From: Aurantiochytrium sp. KH105
Lineage: Eukaryota; Sar; Bigyra; Thraustochytrida; Thraustochytriidae
DNA length: 64,000 bases
Reading direction: 5' to 3'
Assembly (NCBI GenBank): GCA_003116975.1
Contig: BGKB01000050.1
Span: forward strand, 62,001-126,000
Each line of letters starts with the position of its first letter. Position 1 is the stretch's first letter. This document shows positions 36,772 to 45,548 of the stretch, in pieces. The notes below the pieces were generated by a model, which did not search any database, was not told the DNA's origin, and worked only from the letters and a program-made list of their open reading frames with translations. The position numbers and the translations under genes were made by a program.

Positions 36772-39378
36772 TCATCTCATCAAGACTGCTAAAAAGGCAA
36801 AGCCGGCCAGAATTTGGAAAAAAAAGAGCATCGTTTCCAACATCCATTTCGGCGCAAAGACGGACCACACGAACAAATGTGAGCGCATAGCAACAAGCAC
36901 ACCCGTAGCCACGGCAATGCGCAATGCAGCGCATGTCTGGAAAACAAAGGTTGCGACAGTGAGTGCCCTCCTTGTTGGCCCACTCGCATGGTCGAGCGAA
37001 AGAACGCGCACAGCATTGGCGACCCCAAGTATGGGGCCAGAAAAAGTGATGACAAATGTCAACGAGCCCACGAGCGTCTGATTGTAGTCCGAGAGACCCG
37101 TGTACGCTCCGCTAATGTCGACAGTCGAGATTACATGTGAATTCCCCAGTGCGAAAAAAACGCATTGCCCGAGGATCCACTGAAACAAGATCACTTCGAG
37201 AGGGGATCCACTTAGCGTGCGGTGCATTTCGCCCGCTGCACGGGTTAGCAGGATGGCCCCACACAGAATCGCTGTTCCAGTTTTGCGATGCAAAAGTAAG
37301 AGCAAAATCTCCAGACCCAGCATTCTAAACTCCCAGGCATCTCGTCGCGCAAGAGCTGCGCGACCTCCCCAAAGGAGAAAGCTACCAGCGCAAATGTAGG
37401 CAGCTCGGGCGCGCCAGAGCTCGTTGAGTCCCCAAAAGGTGGCCTCTCGAGGAAGTTCAAAGACCTTGAGAGAAAAGAGGAGAAGCATCGATATGATGAT
37501 GAGCACGGCTCCTAACAGGCGCGACGACACGTCCAACGTATCGCGCAGACGCTGCAACCGCCAAAGGGCTGCACTTCCATACAAAAAAAGAACCAATGCA
37601 ACCACGGTAGGCGTGTAGAATACAGATGGCAAGACGAGCACAGCCGTTCCTTCGTCGACAAAGTTTCCCTCGTCGTCCTGCGCTGCGAGACGGGCAAAAT
37701 TGATGATCATGAGGCGCTCGCGGAGGACGCGAAGCAAAACTGCGACGAGGCCGATGGTCGCCAGTTCGAGGCTTGTGGAGGTCTCCAAGACGCCCACATT
37801 GACCTTTCCTACCGGCCTCGACGCAACGCATATGCGTTGCCAAAGACGGTGAAGACCGCGTCCGAGAAGCCAAGAGAGTACCAAAAAGTTCCACACGACG
37901 TGTTCATTTTCGATTGCAGAGGAGCTCGTGAGGCTAAGGCAGTGCAGAACGTGGATCCCCAGCAAGCCATATGATGGGCAGGCGAGCTCTCGCCAAGGTA
38001 CATGTCTTGCAAAACCAGCAAGGGCCGCCAGAGCCAAGACACCGACCGCGATGACAAGCTTGACATTTTCCAAGACGCGCTCGTCGTCGCCAGCTGCCCC
38101 ATTACCCAATCGAGCAGTGTAGATGGCGTCATGTATACGGTGCACAAAGGATTCCGTATCTTTAGCGCGCGCAATTTGCAATGAGTCGTCGTCGAGGAGA
38201 TGCGGCGCCTCAAGACGAACGAGACGCTCGAGCTGGGCGGCGTTCGCTTCCAATGCCGCTGCATAGCGCGCAGACCCGTCTGCCAGAGAGAGAAATGGTT
38301 CTTGCAAGATTTTTCCAACACTGCGCTCGGGTATGCCAACATCAAAAAGGGTGGCAAGAGTTGGCACGAGATCAACTTGTGCCATGTGGCGACGTCGTCT
38401 TGGTTCTGTCTCTGAAAACTCCAAAGGTGGTGTTGCGCCGACGTGCGCAAACAGCAAAAAGGCGCTCGTCTCGGGAAGCGAAGCACCGCCGTGATTACCT
38501 ACTTTGTTCATGCCATGGTCACTGAGCAGGACGAGAAGCGTTGGCGCATATGCATGCTTGGATGCATCGTGATGTGCCTGGTTGGCGCGAATGCGGTCTT
38601 GCTGACGAAGTGAGCGATGAAGCTGCTCAAAGATGCGATCCATCTCGGAGAGCTTGACACCCAGTTGCGATGAATCAGGGCCCAGTGAGTGGCCGATATG
38701 GTCGACACCTAGATAGTGCAAGATTGCAACGTCCCACGCTGCAGCCGCGGGATGCTGCATGGATGGGTCAAAGTCTTCTGCGAGGTGGCGAGTGACGTTG
38801 TCATCGACCTCTGTGAAGTCCTTTGTGAAGAAGCTGCTTGTCCCGTCGTGACGCACAAAGTGATGTGGAAAGAGCTTGAGCCAGGTTTCGTCACCGTACA
38901 TGACAAGTCGCCGGCCTGCTGCCTTGAGTCGATCGAGCAAGTTGTCCTCGGCAAGAGCTTTGGAATTGAGATTGTTCATGACATCAATGAATCGGGGCAC
39001 AGTGCCAGTTGTGAGAGCTTTGATGCGGGGCATGGTCACCGTGGGCGTATTTGCGTCTGATACGAAAGATGCCGTTCGCTCGGGCTCCTCGCGCATGATT
39101 TGCCGTACATAGCGCATCTCGGGCCGTTCATGCACAAAGTCCTCTCGTAGCGCGTCCACGACCATGATGACGAGTCGCCCGTACGCTGGTCTTAGGCCGG
39201 CCGTTGTCGTTGCGTCAGCAGCAGAAACGATGGGTTCGTTTGCCGTGGACGTTGACGTCGTTGCGGTGATGCGCCATGGCGGCGAGGGCAGGTCGAGCGC
39301 CAATACGACGCAAGCGACCCATACGAGCGCCGCGCACTGCGCCACGTGAAGTATCACCGTGCGTGTCCACGGTCCCAT
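36772..39378 (-). CDS. GPI ethanolamine phosphate transferase 2 (PIG-G/GPI7-like)
   Basis: The 868-residue protein starts at the ATG at 39378 with a signal-anchor helix (TVILHVAQCAALVWVACVVL). The alkaline-phosphatase-like lumenal domain follows: LVIMVVDALREDFV, then NTPTVTMPRIKALTTGTVP with the catalytic Thr, then MYGDETWLKLFPHHFVRHDG, EVDDNVTRHLAEDFD, ILHYLGVDHIGHSLGP and LLSDHGMNKVGNHGG. The Asp and His residues in these blocks bind zinc. From ~residue 445 a multi-span C-terminal region follows. The VDDNVTRHL and YLGVDHIGH wording matches PIG-G better than PIG-O or PIG-N. The enzyme should add ethanolamine phosphate to the second mannose of the GPI precursor in the ER, working with a PIG-F-like partner (known for the family). 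Single exon. Confidence 0.9.
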   Translation of the reverse strand: MGPWTRTVILHVAQCAALVWVACVVLALDLPSPPWRITATTSTSTANEPIVSAADATTTAGLRPAYGRLVIMVVDALREDFVHERPEMRYVRQIMREEPERTASFVSDANTPTVTMPRIKALTTGTVPRFIDVMNNLNSKALAEDNLLDRLKAAGRRLVMYGDETWLKLFPHHFVRHDGTSSFFTKDFTEVDDNVTRHLAEDFDPSMQHPAAAAWDVAILHYLGVDHIGHSLGPDSSQLGVKLSEMDRIFEQLHRSLRQQDRIRANQAHHDASKHAYAPTLLVLLSDHGMNKVGNHGGASLPETSAFLLFAHVGATPPLEFSETEPRRRRHMAQVDLVPTLATLFDVGIPERSVGKILQEPFLSLADGSARYAAALEANAAQLERLVRLEAPHLLDDDSLQIARAKDTESFVHRIHDAIYTARLGNGAAGDDERVLENVKLVIAVGVLALAALAGFARHVPWRELACPSYGLLGIHVLHCLSLTSSSAIENEHVVWNFLVLSWLLGRGLHRLWQRICVASRPVGKVNVGVLETSTSLELATIGLVAVLLRVLRERLMIINFARLAAQDDEGNFVDEGTAVLVLPSVFYTPTVVALVLFLYGSAALWRLQRLRDTLDVSSRLLGAVLIIISMLLLFSLKVFELPREATFWGLNELWRARAAYICAGSFLLWGGRAALARRDAWEFRMLGLEILLLLLHRKTGTAILCGAILLTRAAGEMHRTLSGSPLEVILFQWILGQCVFFALGNSHVISTVDISGAYTGLSDYNQTLVGSLTFVITFSGPILGVANAVRVLSLDHASGPTRRALTVATFVFQTCAALRIAVATGVLVAMRSHLFVWSVFAPKWMLETMLFFFQILAGFAFLAVLMR

Positions 39379-39956
39379 GCTCTTCGTGTCGCCTTCGCGT
39401 TAACCATGCGCTTTGCTTGCTTTGATTGCTTGCCCGTCTACAAAACAAAATAGAGAAGATGAATGTCGAAAACCAGAAAAAGATGCAAACGAAGATGCGC
39501 TTTGAGCCAGCCTTTGTTTAGCCTTTGGGGGGTCAATCTTCAAAGACTTCGAGCAAGGAAAAGGCCGACTCTTTCCACTTGATCCTCTTCCATTTCTACG
39601 AGAAAGAGTGGCAGCAAATCGGATGCGCCCTGCCGTGGGCGCCTAGGGGCGTGTAAGTTGAAACCAGGAGCCTCGTTGACAGATTCGTTTCGGAAAAGTG
39701 TCAGCGTCTACGAACGGGCAGAGGTTAAAATGAAATCAAGTCTGCTGGACTTCCATTCACGGGAAATCAATCGTATGCTGATGGACGAAGCGGGTTCGTA
39801 CGGAAAGAATACGTCCGTGTCTGCGCCAACCCAACCTATCGAATAGACGCCATGAAATGCGAATTGAAGATTAACAGTAAGTTCGACCCCTCCCACACCG
39901 TCACTCGAACGAAAGGCTTCAGAAGTAGGCAACCAAGCATGCCACGAAAAAATAGA
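39379..39956. other. Intergenic region between two minus-strand genes
   Basis: It carries the promoter of the PIG-G-like gene and the 3' flank of the hydrolase gene. A 62-codon plus-strand frame at 39658-39846 has no support beyond being open. Confidence 0.3.
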
Positions 39957-41084
39957 TTAGTTGATGTTGCTCTTGATAAAGGAGCAGATTCTGTCCAGAC
40001 AGGCGTCAAACTCGGGGACGCCAAAGCCATAGAAGATGGGGTAAATGTGGAGGGCATAAGGGTCGATGTCCTTGGTGACCTTGACGCCGTCTGCCTTGGC
40101 CCGCTCAATGAAGAGCTTGGTGTCGCCGTAGAGCCGCTCGGTCTCGCCGCAGGTGATCATGATGGGCGGGAAATACTTGAAGCCGCCGTTGAGGAAACTG
40201 TTGTCCGGATCGTCGGCGGGCTTGCCAGACACCTCTGCGGCCTTGTCTCCGAGCACATCAAAGAAGTGAGCAAAGGAAAAGAGCATGTCCTTGTTGTTGG
40301 CCTTGTATTCTTCGCTCGTGTTGGCAATATCTCCCCAGGGCGACAGCATGACACCACAGGCAGGCATGGCCAAGTTCTGGTTACGAATTCCCTGAAGCAC
40401 GCCCATGACAAAGCCACCACCTGCCGAGTCGCCGGCGAGCGAGATCTTGGACGGAGAGATGGTCTTGAGCAGAGAGGCGTAGACACGGACGAACTGATCG
40501 CGCGCGTTGGCGATGCTTCCCTTGGGAACGCGCGTGTAGTCGACAAAGAGCGTGCGGCATCCCGTGCGGCGACTGAGCTCGCCGCACGGTGCGCGGTATG
40601 CGTTGAGCGTGCCGGAGAAGTAGCCGCCACCGTGGCAGTAGATGAGCACACCGGAATCGTCCGTGACGTTGGCATCCGGGTGCGTGATCCATGCACAGCG
40701 CACGCCGTCGATTTTGATCTCCTGGACGCGCTCACTGGAGAACAGCGGTCCGAAAAGTCCCAGCGCATAGAAATTGTCCATGAAGAACATGGACTTTTGC
40801 CAGGTGTCACTCATCTCTGGCTTGGCGTCTTTGCCCATGCCGTAGAAGAGTTCCGTCAGCGCATGGAGCTCCGGCGAGCCCTTGCTGCTGGCCGTCTTGG
40901 CCACCTTGCCGTACAGCGCCTCCTTGTCGACGCTTCCCAGCCTTAATTTGAGCCGGAGCACGCGGATCCTGTAAATGAGGTGCACGAGCGCCTTTTGCAG
41001 GCCGAGTCTCGACCGGTACGCGAGCAGGGCCAGGATCACCGCGCCCAGCGCCGCCGCGCGCGGCTGCTTGACCACGATGTCCAT
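39957..41084 (-). CDS. Alpha/beta hydrolase, hormone-sensitive-lipase-like, membrane-anchored
   Basis: The ATG at 41084 (MDIVVKQPRAAALG) gives 375 residues; an upstream in-frame ATG at 41135 adds 17 residues. A short N-terminal apolar segment (AAALGAVILALLAY) probably anchors the protein. The catalytic domain shows LIYCHGGGYFSG (the HGGG oxyanion motif of the HSL family), LAGDSAGGGFVMG (nucleophile elbow GDSAG) and later ITCGETERLYGD and PYALHIYPIF, which should supply the acid and the histidine. A small domain precedes HGGG. The family includes arylacetamide deacetylase, neutral cholesterol ester hydrolase and bacterial HSL-like esterases. The likely role is ester hydrolysis on a lipid or xenobiotic at a membrane. 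Substrate is unknown. Confidence 0.88.
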   Translation of the reverse strand: MDIVVKQPRAAALGAVILALLAYRSRLGLQKALVHLIYRIRVLRLKLRLGSVDKEALYGKVAKTASSKGSPELHALTELFYGMGKDAKPEMSDTWQKSMFFMDNFYALGLFGPLFSSERVQEIKIDGVRCAWITHPDANVTDDSGVLIYCHGGGYFSGTLNAYRAPCGELSRRTGCRTLFVDYTRVPKGSIANARDQFVRVYASLLKTISPSKISLAGDSAGGGFVMGVLQGIRNQNLAMPACGVMLSPWGDIANTSEEYKANNKDMLFSFAHFFDVLGDKAAEVSGKPADDPDNSFLNGGFKYFPPIMITCGETERLYGDTKLFIERAKADGVKVTKDIDPYALHIYPIFYGFGVPEFDACLDRICSFIKSNIN

Positions 41085-42737
41085 TTTCCTCGCGCGAGCA
41101 ACCGGCAACACGGCACCGACTGGACGTGCGTGCAATCAATCGCCACACGCCCACGCTTCGCTCTCCGCGGGCCTGTTCCTGCCTCCTGGTTCGTTTCGGG
41201 TCTGCTCGACCTCAAATCCAATCCTCCGCGCCTCCTCCTACTAGCAAGCAGGCAGTGCTCCTACGAAGCGCAGGAACTTTCACCTCTCATTCTGACAGAC
41301 GCCGTGCGGCCAACCGACGCCGTCTCGGAGCTTCAGGCTCGAAACACACGCTTCACTCACTCGCAGCGCGCGAAGCCCTCGATCAGAACGGAGGGCGTCG
41401 CAGGGGTCGCAGGGGTCACAGTCGCTGTCGCCAGCAGCAGCAGGCCCTCCTGCGCGGAGAAACGTGAAGAAAGATACGAATCCAGATCCTGCGCACGCGC
41501 CACCTGCTGGCTGCTGCTGCTGCACTGCAGCTGCACTTCGCGTTGCGCTGCGGTGCGGTCGATTGAGAGCCGCGCGGGGCCATTTCTGGCGCGGCGCGGC
41601 CGGATCCGGACCGTCGCGGCGCCGCCTGGTCCGCCCCAGCCGGCGCCCCCTCCCGCCGCCCCTGCGCGCACGGTCTGCGGGGCGGGTGTGGGCCGCAGCG
41701 GCAGCGGTGGGTGGCCGGCCCCAGACTCCCGCGAACGCGCTTTCTTCAGGTGGTTGTTGAGGCGAGCTGTGGACCGCAGCGGGGAGGTGAGGGGAGTACG
41801 TGGGGGAAGGAGGGCGGGGGGAACGAGGCGGCTGTGGGCCGCAAATGGGAGCGAAGACAGACCAGCGCGAAGGAGGGGGCGAGGACGATAGAAGGCCGGC
41901 CAGCGCGCACTGCGGGGGGGAAAGGGGAGAGGGGATGCGCGCACAATTCGCGGAGACGAGCGGTTCGAGTGTTGCAACTTCGATCGAGGGAGGACTCACA
42001 GTCAGGCCAGGTTTCATGCTTCTCCACCCACGTAGGCTGTGGAGGTCAGCAAGAGAAAAACAAACCTCTCGATTCCAGGCTCGCTACCGTTTTCGGCCAG
42101 ACGACCGTCCCATTTTGCGTTCTGTAGATCATTTGGTTGCGAACGCCAACTCACTGCATACGAAAGCCTACATCACGGCTTATCACGGACTGATTTTGAT
42201 CAACATCATGTTCAAGATATGGCATACGAGAAGACGACTCCTTACAGCCATGAGACACGCGGCTTTTCAAGGCATACAGGCTGAGGTCACTCTCTACTTC
42301 ACTCGCTCAGTCACTCACCTTGCTCTTCTTTGGCAACAACGAACTGAGATTGTGGCTCCTGCAACAGGTGCTGCTGCTACTGCTCCCGTCCGAAGAGTTG
42401 GTCGCGAATCTGATGCCCGGGTTGCCAGAATCCCTGGTGCTGGAGTTGCCGCAACTGTCGAGAGCGCTGCTCTCACTCCCGTGTAGACCTGCGTTGCCGC
42501 CGATATATTTTTTAGGGGAGGGGGGAGCTCGAGCGAGCGCCAGATTCTCTTCTCCTTTTTTTCGAGTCTTCAAGCAAGAAGCAAAAGCAGCAGCATCAGC
42601 TGCAGCCTTCAACGTGGCCGTCGAGCGCGAACGAGATGGGTCTCACGGCAAAGAAGTAGGCCTAGAAGACTGCACGAGATCGCTGAATTGGATGATAATG
42701 AGAAGGAGGAGGGGAAACAATAACACGAGGATGCGAA

Positions 42738-43155
42738 CAGGATGCAAACAGGATCCCGTTTGAGTAAGCAGCCAGCCAGTCAACTCGGCCTTCTTCTCTT
42801 GACGGTAGCATGCCCTTGGCCTTTGCAATCGGTCAAACAAGCATCAAAAGAGTCTTCATTGCACGGGCCTCGATGACTGTGAGTTGTACGTGTATTACTG
42901 TAGGCCTATACAGAGCCTGACCGATGAAGGCTTGTTGGCAAAAATCGGCTCAGGATGCGACGAGGCTCCAGTTCGAGTAAGCAGCCAGCCAGTCAGCCCA
43001 GCCTTCTTCTCTTTACGGCAGCAAGCCCTTGGCCTCTGCAATCGGTCAAGCAAGCATCACTAGAGTCTTCATTGCACGGACCTCGATGACTGTGAGTTGT
43101 AGGCCCTACTACGAATAGGCCTATACCATGAAGCCTTGGTGGTGGCAAAAAGCAA
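42738..43155. repeat. 213-bp tandem duplication upstream of the EF-hand exchanger gene
   Basis: Copy 1 is 42738-42950 and copy 2 is 42951 to about 43155. Over the first 151 bases they align without a gap and I count 17 differences (about 89% identity). Both contain GAGTAAGCAGCCAGCCAG, CAATCGGTCAA and GAGTCTTCATTGCACG. The rest aligns with small gaps and ends at a GGCAAAAA block. The right copy ends about 200 bases before the exchanger ATG. Confidence 0.9.
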
Positions 43156-43190
43156 AAAGATATACATACATACCTGCGCGACGGGTTGAA

Positions 43191-43209
43191 CACGCGCGCG
43201 CGCGCGCGT
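43191..43209. repeat. (CG)n dinucleotide run
   Basis: About nine alternating CG units in the leader of the exchanger gene. A longer run lies at 63613-63634. Confidence 0.85.
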
Positions 43210-43356
43210 TTCTTTTGACAGTAAGCCCGCCGCGCTTTCTGCCTCGCGCCAACTCATTCCCCCGCCTGCCCGCCCGACGCACACACGCACGCACGCTCGC
43301 TCGCTCGCTCGCCCGGCGCGCGCCAAGGCGGAGTCGTCCGCCTCGGGCACGGCACC

Positions 43357-45261
43357 ATGGGCGAGACGTTGAGCAAGCTCTTCGTGCCCCTGCACAGCCT
43401 GCCAGGCCTGTACGACCTGCCGGATCAGTGCATAGAGCCACAGGCGTATGGAATCTCACTCGATCCAACGTTCGGAGGCATCGTGCAGCTCATGTTTCTT
43501 GGCCTCGTGTACGGCTTCGTCCTGTACCAGGCAAGCAACATGATCGCTGACGGCAGCGAACTGCTCCTTCTGTTGCCTGAGGTGGCTCCCATTGTTGGCA
43601 GCGTCGTCATCCCTGTCCTCGGCGCGCTGCCTGACTCGGCCGTCATCCTCTTCTCTGGCCTGGGCGATATTCATGAGGCCAAAGAGCAGCTCCAGGTCGG
43701 CGTGGGGGCGCTCGCTGGATCGACCATCATGCTCCTCACCATTCCTTGGACGCTCTCCATCGTGGCAGGGCGTGTAAGCATTTCCAAGTCCTCGGGACGC
43801 TGCTGCTATGCCAAGCCAGCAAATGCGCCCGCGTCATGGAAAAAGCTTCGCGGCGACGAAAAGAACCCCTGGCGAAACACGGGCGTCGAGGCCGACGCCC
43901 AGGCAATGCGCAGCGGAGCGCGCAATATTGGCTTGACAGCCATTTCGTATCTGATCATCCAGGGCGCCGCCTTTGCTTACAAGCGAGGAGACGACCCAGA
44001 GGCAGGCCTTGCCGCGCACGAAAAGGTCTTCGCGGCCATTGGGCTCATCCTCTGCACCGCTTTGTTCTTGCGCTACCTTTACAAGCAGGTGCGCGGATCC
44101 AAAGACGACAAGGTTCTGCAAAACATTGTCGATGACAAGCGCGCCTACGCGCTCAAGTCAGGCATGCTCAGTCTTCAAGGTGCTTTTTTCAACACGCTCA
44201 GCAGCGAGTTTGGAAACTCGCAGCAGTCGGGACTGCTCGAGTCTGAGCATCGCAAACAACGCTTCGAAAGCGTCGTGCGCAAGTTCTTTCGCCAGTACGA
44301 TGTCAACGGTGACGACAGCATTGACGCCCACGAGCTACAGCTTCTGCTTGCCGACCTTCACATTCAGCACACCAAGGAAAACCTCAACAATTTCATGAAC
44401 GAGATGGACACGGATGGCGACGGCAAAATTCATTTTACCGAATTCCTCGATAGTATGATCAAGCTTGTCAAGCCCAAGGGAAGCGACGCCGCGGCGCAAA
44501 ACACCTCTCGGTATGGCTCGAACGGGTCCACTATTCGTAGCGATGTTGCAGACGACCAACTCGACGAGCTCATGGAGCACCACGTCAACAACTCGCCGTC
44601 TGCTGTTCGCCGCAACATCGAAAGCCAACGTGGCCAGCTTGCGAGGGCCATGTCCAGTTCGGCCGAGCGCAATGGTGATCAAGAGGCTCAGTCAGGCGAC
44701 GGCGACAACGCCGATAATGACGAAGAGGAGGAGGAGGAGGTACCCGAGGACCTCGCGGACCTGCCTCCAGAAAAGCAGCGTCGCATCATCATTTTTCGCT
44801 CGTTTCGACTCATGATTACTGGCACCGTGCTGGTGTTACTCTTCAGTGACGCCATGGTCGACGTCATGGGTCAAATGGGCAAGGTGCTTGGTATTTCCTC
44901 CTTTTACATTTCTTTCATCCTGGCGCCTTTGGCCTCCAACGCGTCTGAGTTTATTGCCTCCTACTCGTATGCGCTCAAAAAGACATCCAAGACTGTCACA
45001 ATCTCTCTCACTTCGCTCACGGGTGCAGCCATCATGAACAACACGCTTTGTCTTGGCGTTTTTCTGGCCCTCGTCTACTTTCGGGGCCTTGCCTGGGAGT
45101 TCTCAGCCGAGACCATTTCCATTCTCTTTGTTGAGTCCTGCATGATTTTTGTCGCGTACCAGCGGGTCCAGACCTTGCGCATGGCCGTCTTTGTCTTTTC
45201 CCTCTTTCCGCTCTCGCTCGTCATCGTCTACGTTCTCGAGAACGTTTTTGGCCTCGATTGA
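43357..45261 (+). CDS. EF-hand Na+/Ca2+ exchanger-like protein (NCL/EF-CAX type)
   Basis: The 634-residue protein starts at the ATG at 43357. An N-terminal membrane block includes the cation-exchanger alpha repeat VVIPVLGALPDSAVILFSG, followed by GALAGSTIMLLTIPWTL. Two EF-hands follow in the cytosolic loop: DVNGDDSIDAHE at ~315-326 and DTDGDGKIHFTE at ~351-362, both with the calcium-binding oxygen pattern. A charged, acidic linker (DNDEEEEEEVPED) comes next. The C-terminal membrane block has the second alpha repeat, PLASNASEFIASYSYALKK followed by SLTGAAIMNN. The order alpha repeat, EF-hands, alpha repeat matches plant NCL and protist EF-CAX proteins. The protein should move Ca2+ against Na+ or H+ with feedback from cytosolic Ca2+. 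Its leader contains the 213-bp duplication described separately. Confidence 0.9.
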   Translation: MGETLSKLFVPLHSLPGLYDLPDQCIEPQAYGISLDPTFGGIVQLMFLGLVYGFVLYQASNMIADGSELLLLLPEVAPIVGSVVIPVLGALPDSAVILFSGLGDIHEAKEQLQVGVGALAGSTIMLLTIPWTLSIVAGRVSISKSSGRCCYAKPANAPASWKKLRGDEKNPWRNTGVEADAQAMRSGARNIGLTAISYLIIQGAAFAYKRGDDPEAGLAAHEKVFAAIGLILCTALFLRYLYKQVRGSKDDKVLQNIVDDKRAYALKSGMLSLQGAFFNTLSSEFGNSQQSGLLESEHRKQRFESVVRKFFRQYDVNGDDSIDAHELQLLLADLHIQHTKENLNNFMNEMDTDGDGKIHFTEFLDSMIKLVKPKGSDAAAQNTSRYGSNGSTIRSDVADDQLDELMEHHVNNSPSAVRRNIESQRGQLARAMSSSAERNGDQEAQSGDGDNADNDEEEEEEVPEDLADLPPEKQRRIIIFRSFRLMITGTVLVLLFSDAMVDVMGQMGKVLGISSFYISFILAPLASNASEFIASYSYALKKTSKTVTISLTSLTGAAIMNNTLCLGVFLALVYFRGLAWEFSAETISILFVESCMIFVAYQRVQTLRMAVFVFSLFPLSLVIVYVLENVFGLD

Positions 45262-45548
45262 TTGTTAATGCTGACAATTTTGTTTTCAACTCTTTGCCCG
45301 CCTTGGTGGTAGGCCATTGCTTTGCCTACGTGGTGGCGATAGGGATATTTTGTGATGAGCCTCTATCGTCAGTCCTAGCGCTCTTGCAACATCGTGTGAA
45401 TTCGTGCCTTGCTGCTGCTGTACCTTGTCACTGTGCACGATTCCTCTTGGAAATCTTTTGTCGAACCGATGGATCAAATAGATCAAATCAGTCATTCAAC
45501 TTTCCTTGCAAAGAGCGCGAGCCAGACGTTGGCGCAAGCGCAAAAAGC

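Larger units (their letters stand above)
41085..43356. other. Long divergent intergenic region without a supported gene
   Basis: About 2.3 kb lie between the hydrolase start and the EF-hand exchanger start. The left half is extremely GC-rich with short GC repeats (TCGCAGGGG near 41397). The right half holds a 213-bp tandem duplication (42738-43155) and three TAGGCCTA palindromes. Frames of up to 245 codons occur but show no domain or steady codon bias. A noncoding RNA or an unrecognised spliced gene cannot be excluded. Confidence 0.4.

Noticed and set aside
39658-39846. 62-codon plus-strand frame
   Set aside because: Isolated, no motif, and placed in the promoter of the PIG-G-like gene.
41280-42017. 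245-codon minus-strand frame upstream of the hydrolase
   Set aside because: Pro/Ala/Arg-rich, no recognisable domain, and frames of similar length exist on the other strand.
42307-42763. Frames of 101-147 codons in the long intergenic gap
   Set aside because: Leu and Ser runs come from CTG/GCT-rich patches; no family pattern on either strand.
42965-42985. GTTCGAGT resembling a tRNA B box
   Set aside because: No matching A box or cloverleaf could be formed around it.
45258-45548. Frame linking the exchanger stop to the Sec3 gene
   Set aside because: It overlaps the previous stop codon and has no conserved content; the ATG at 45549 is preferred.
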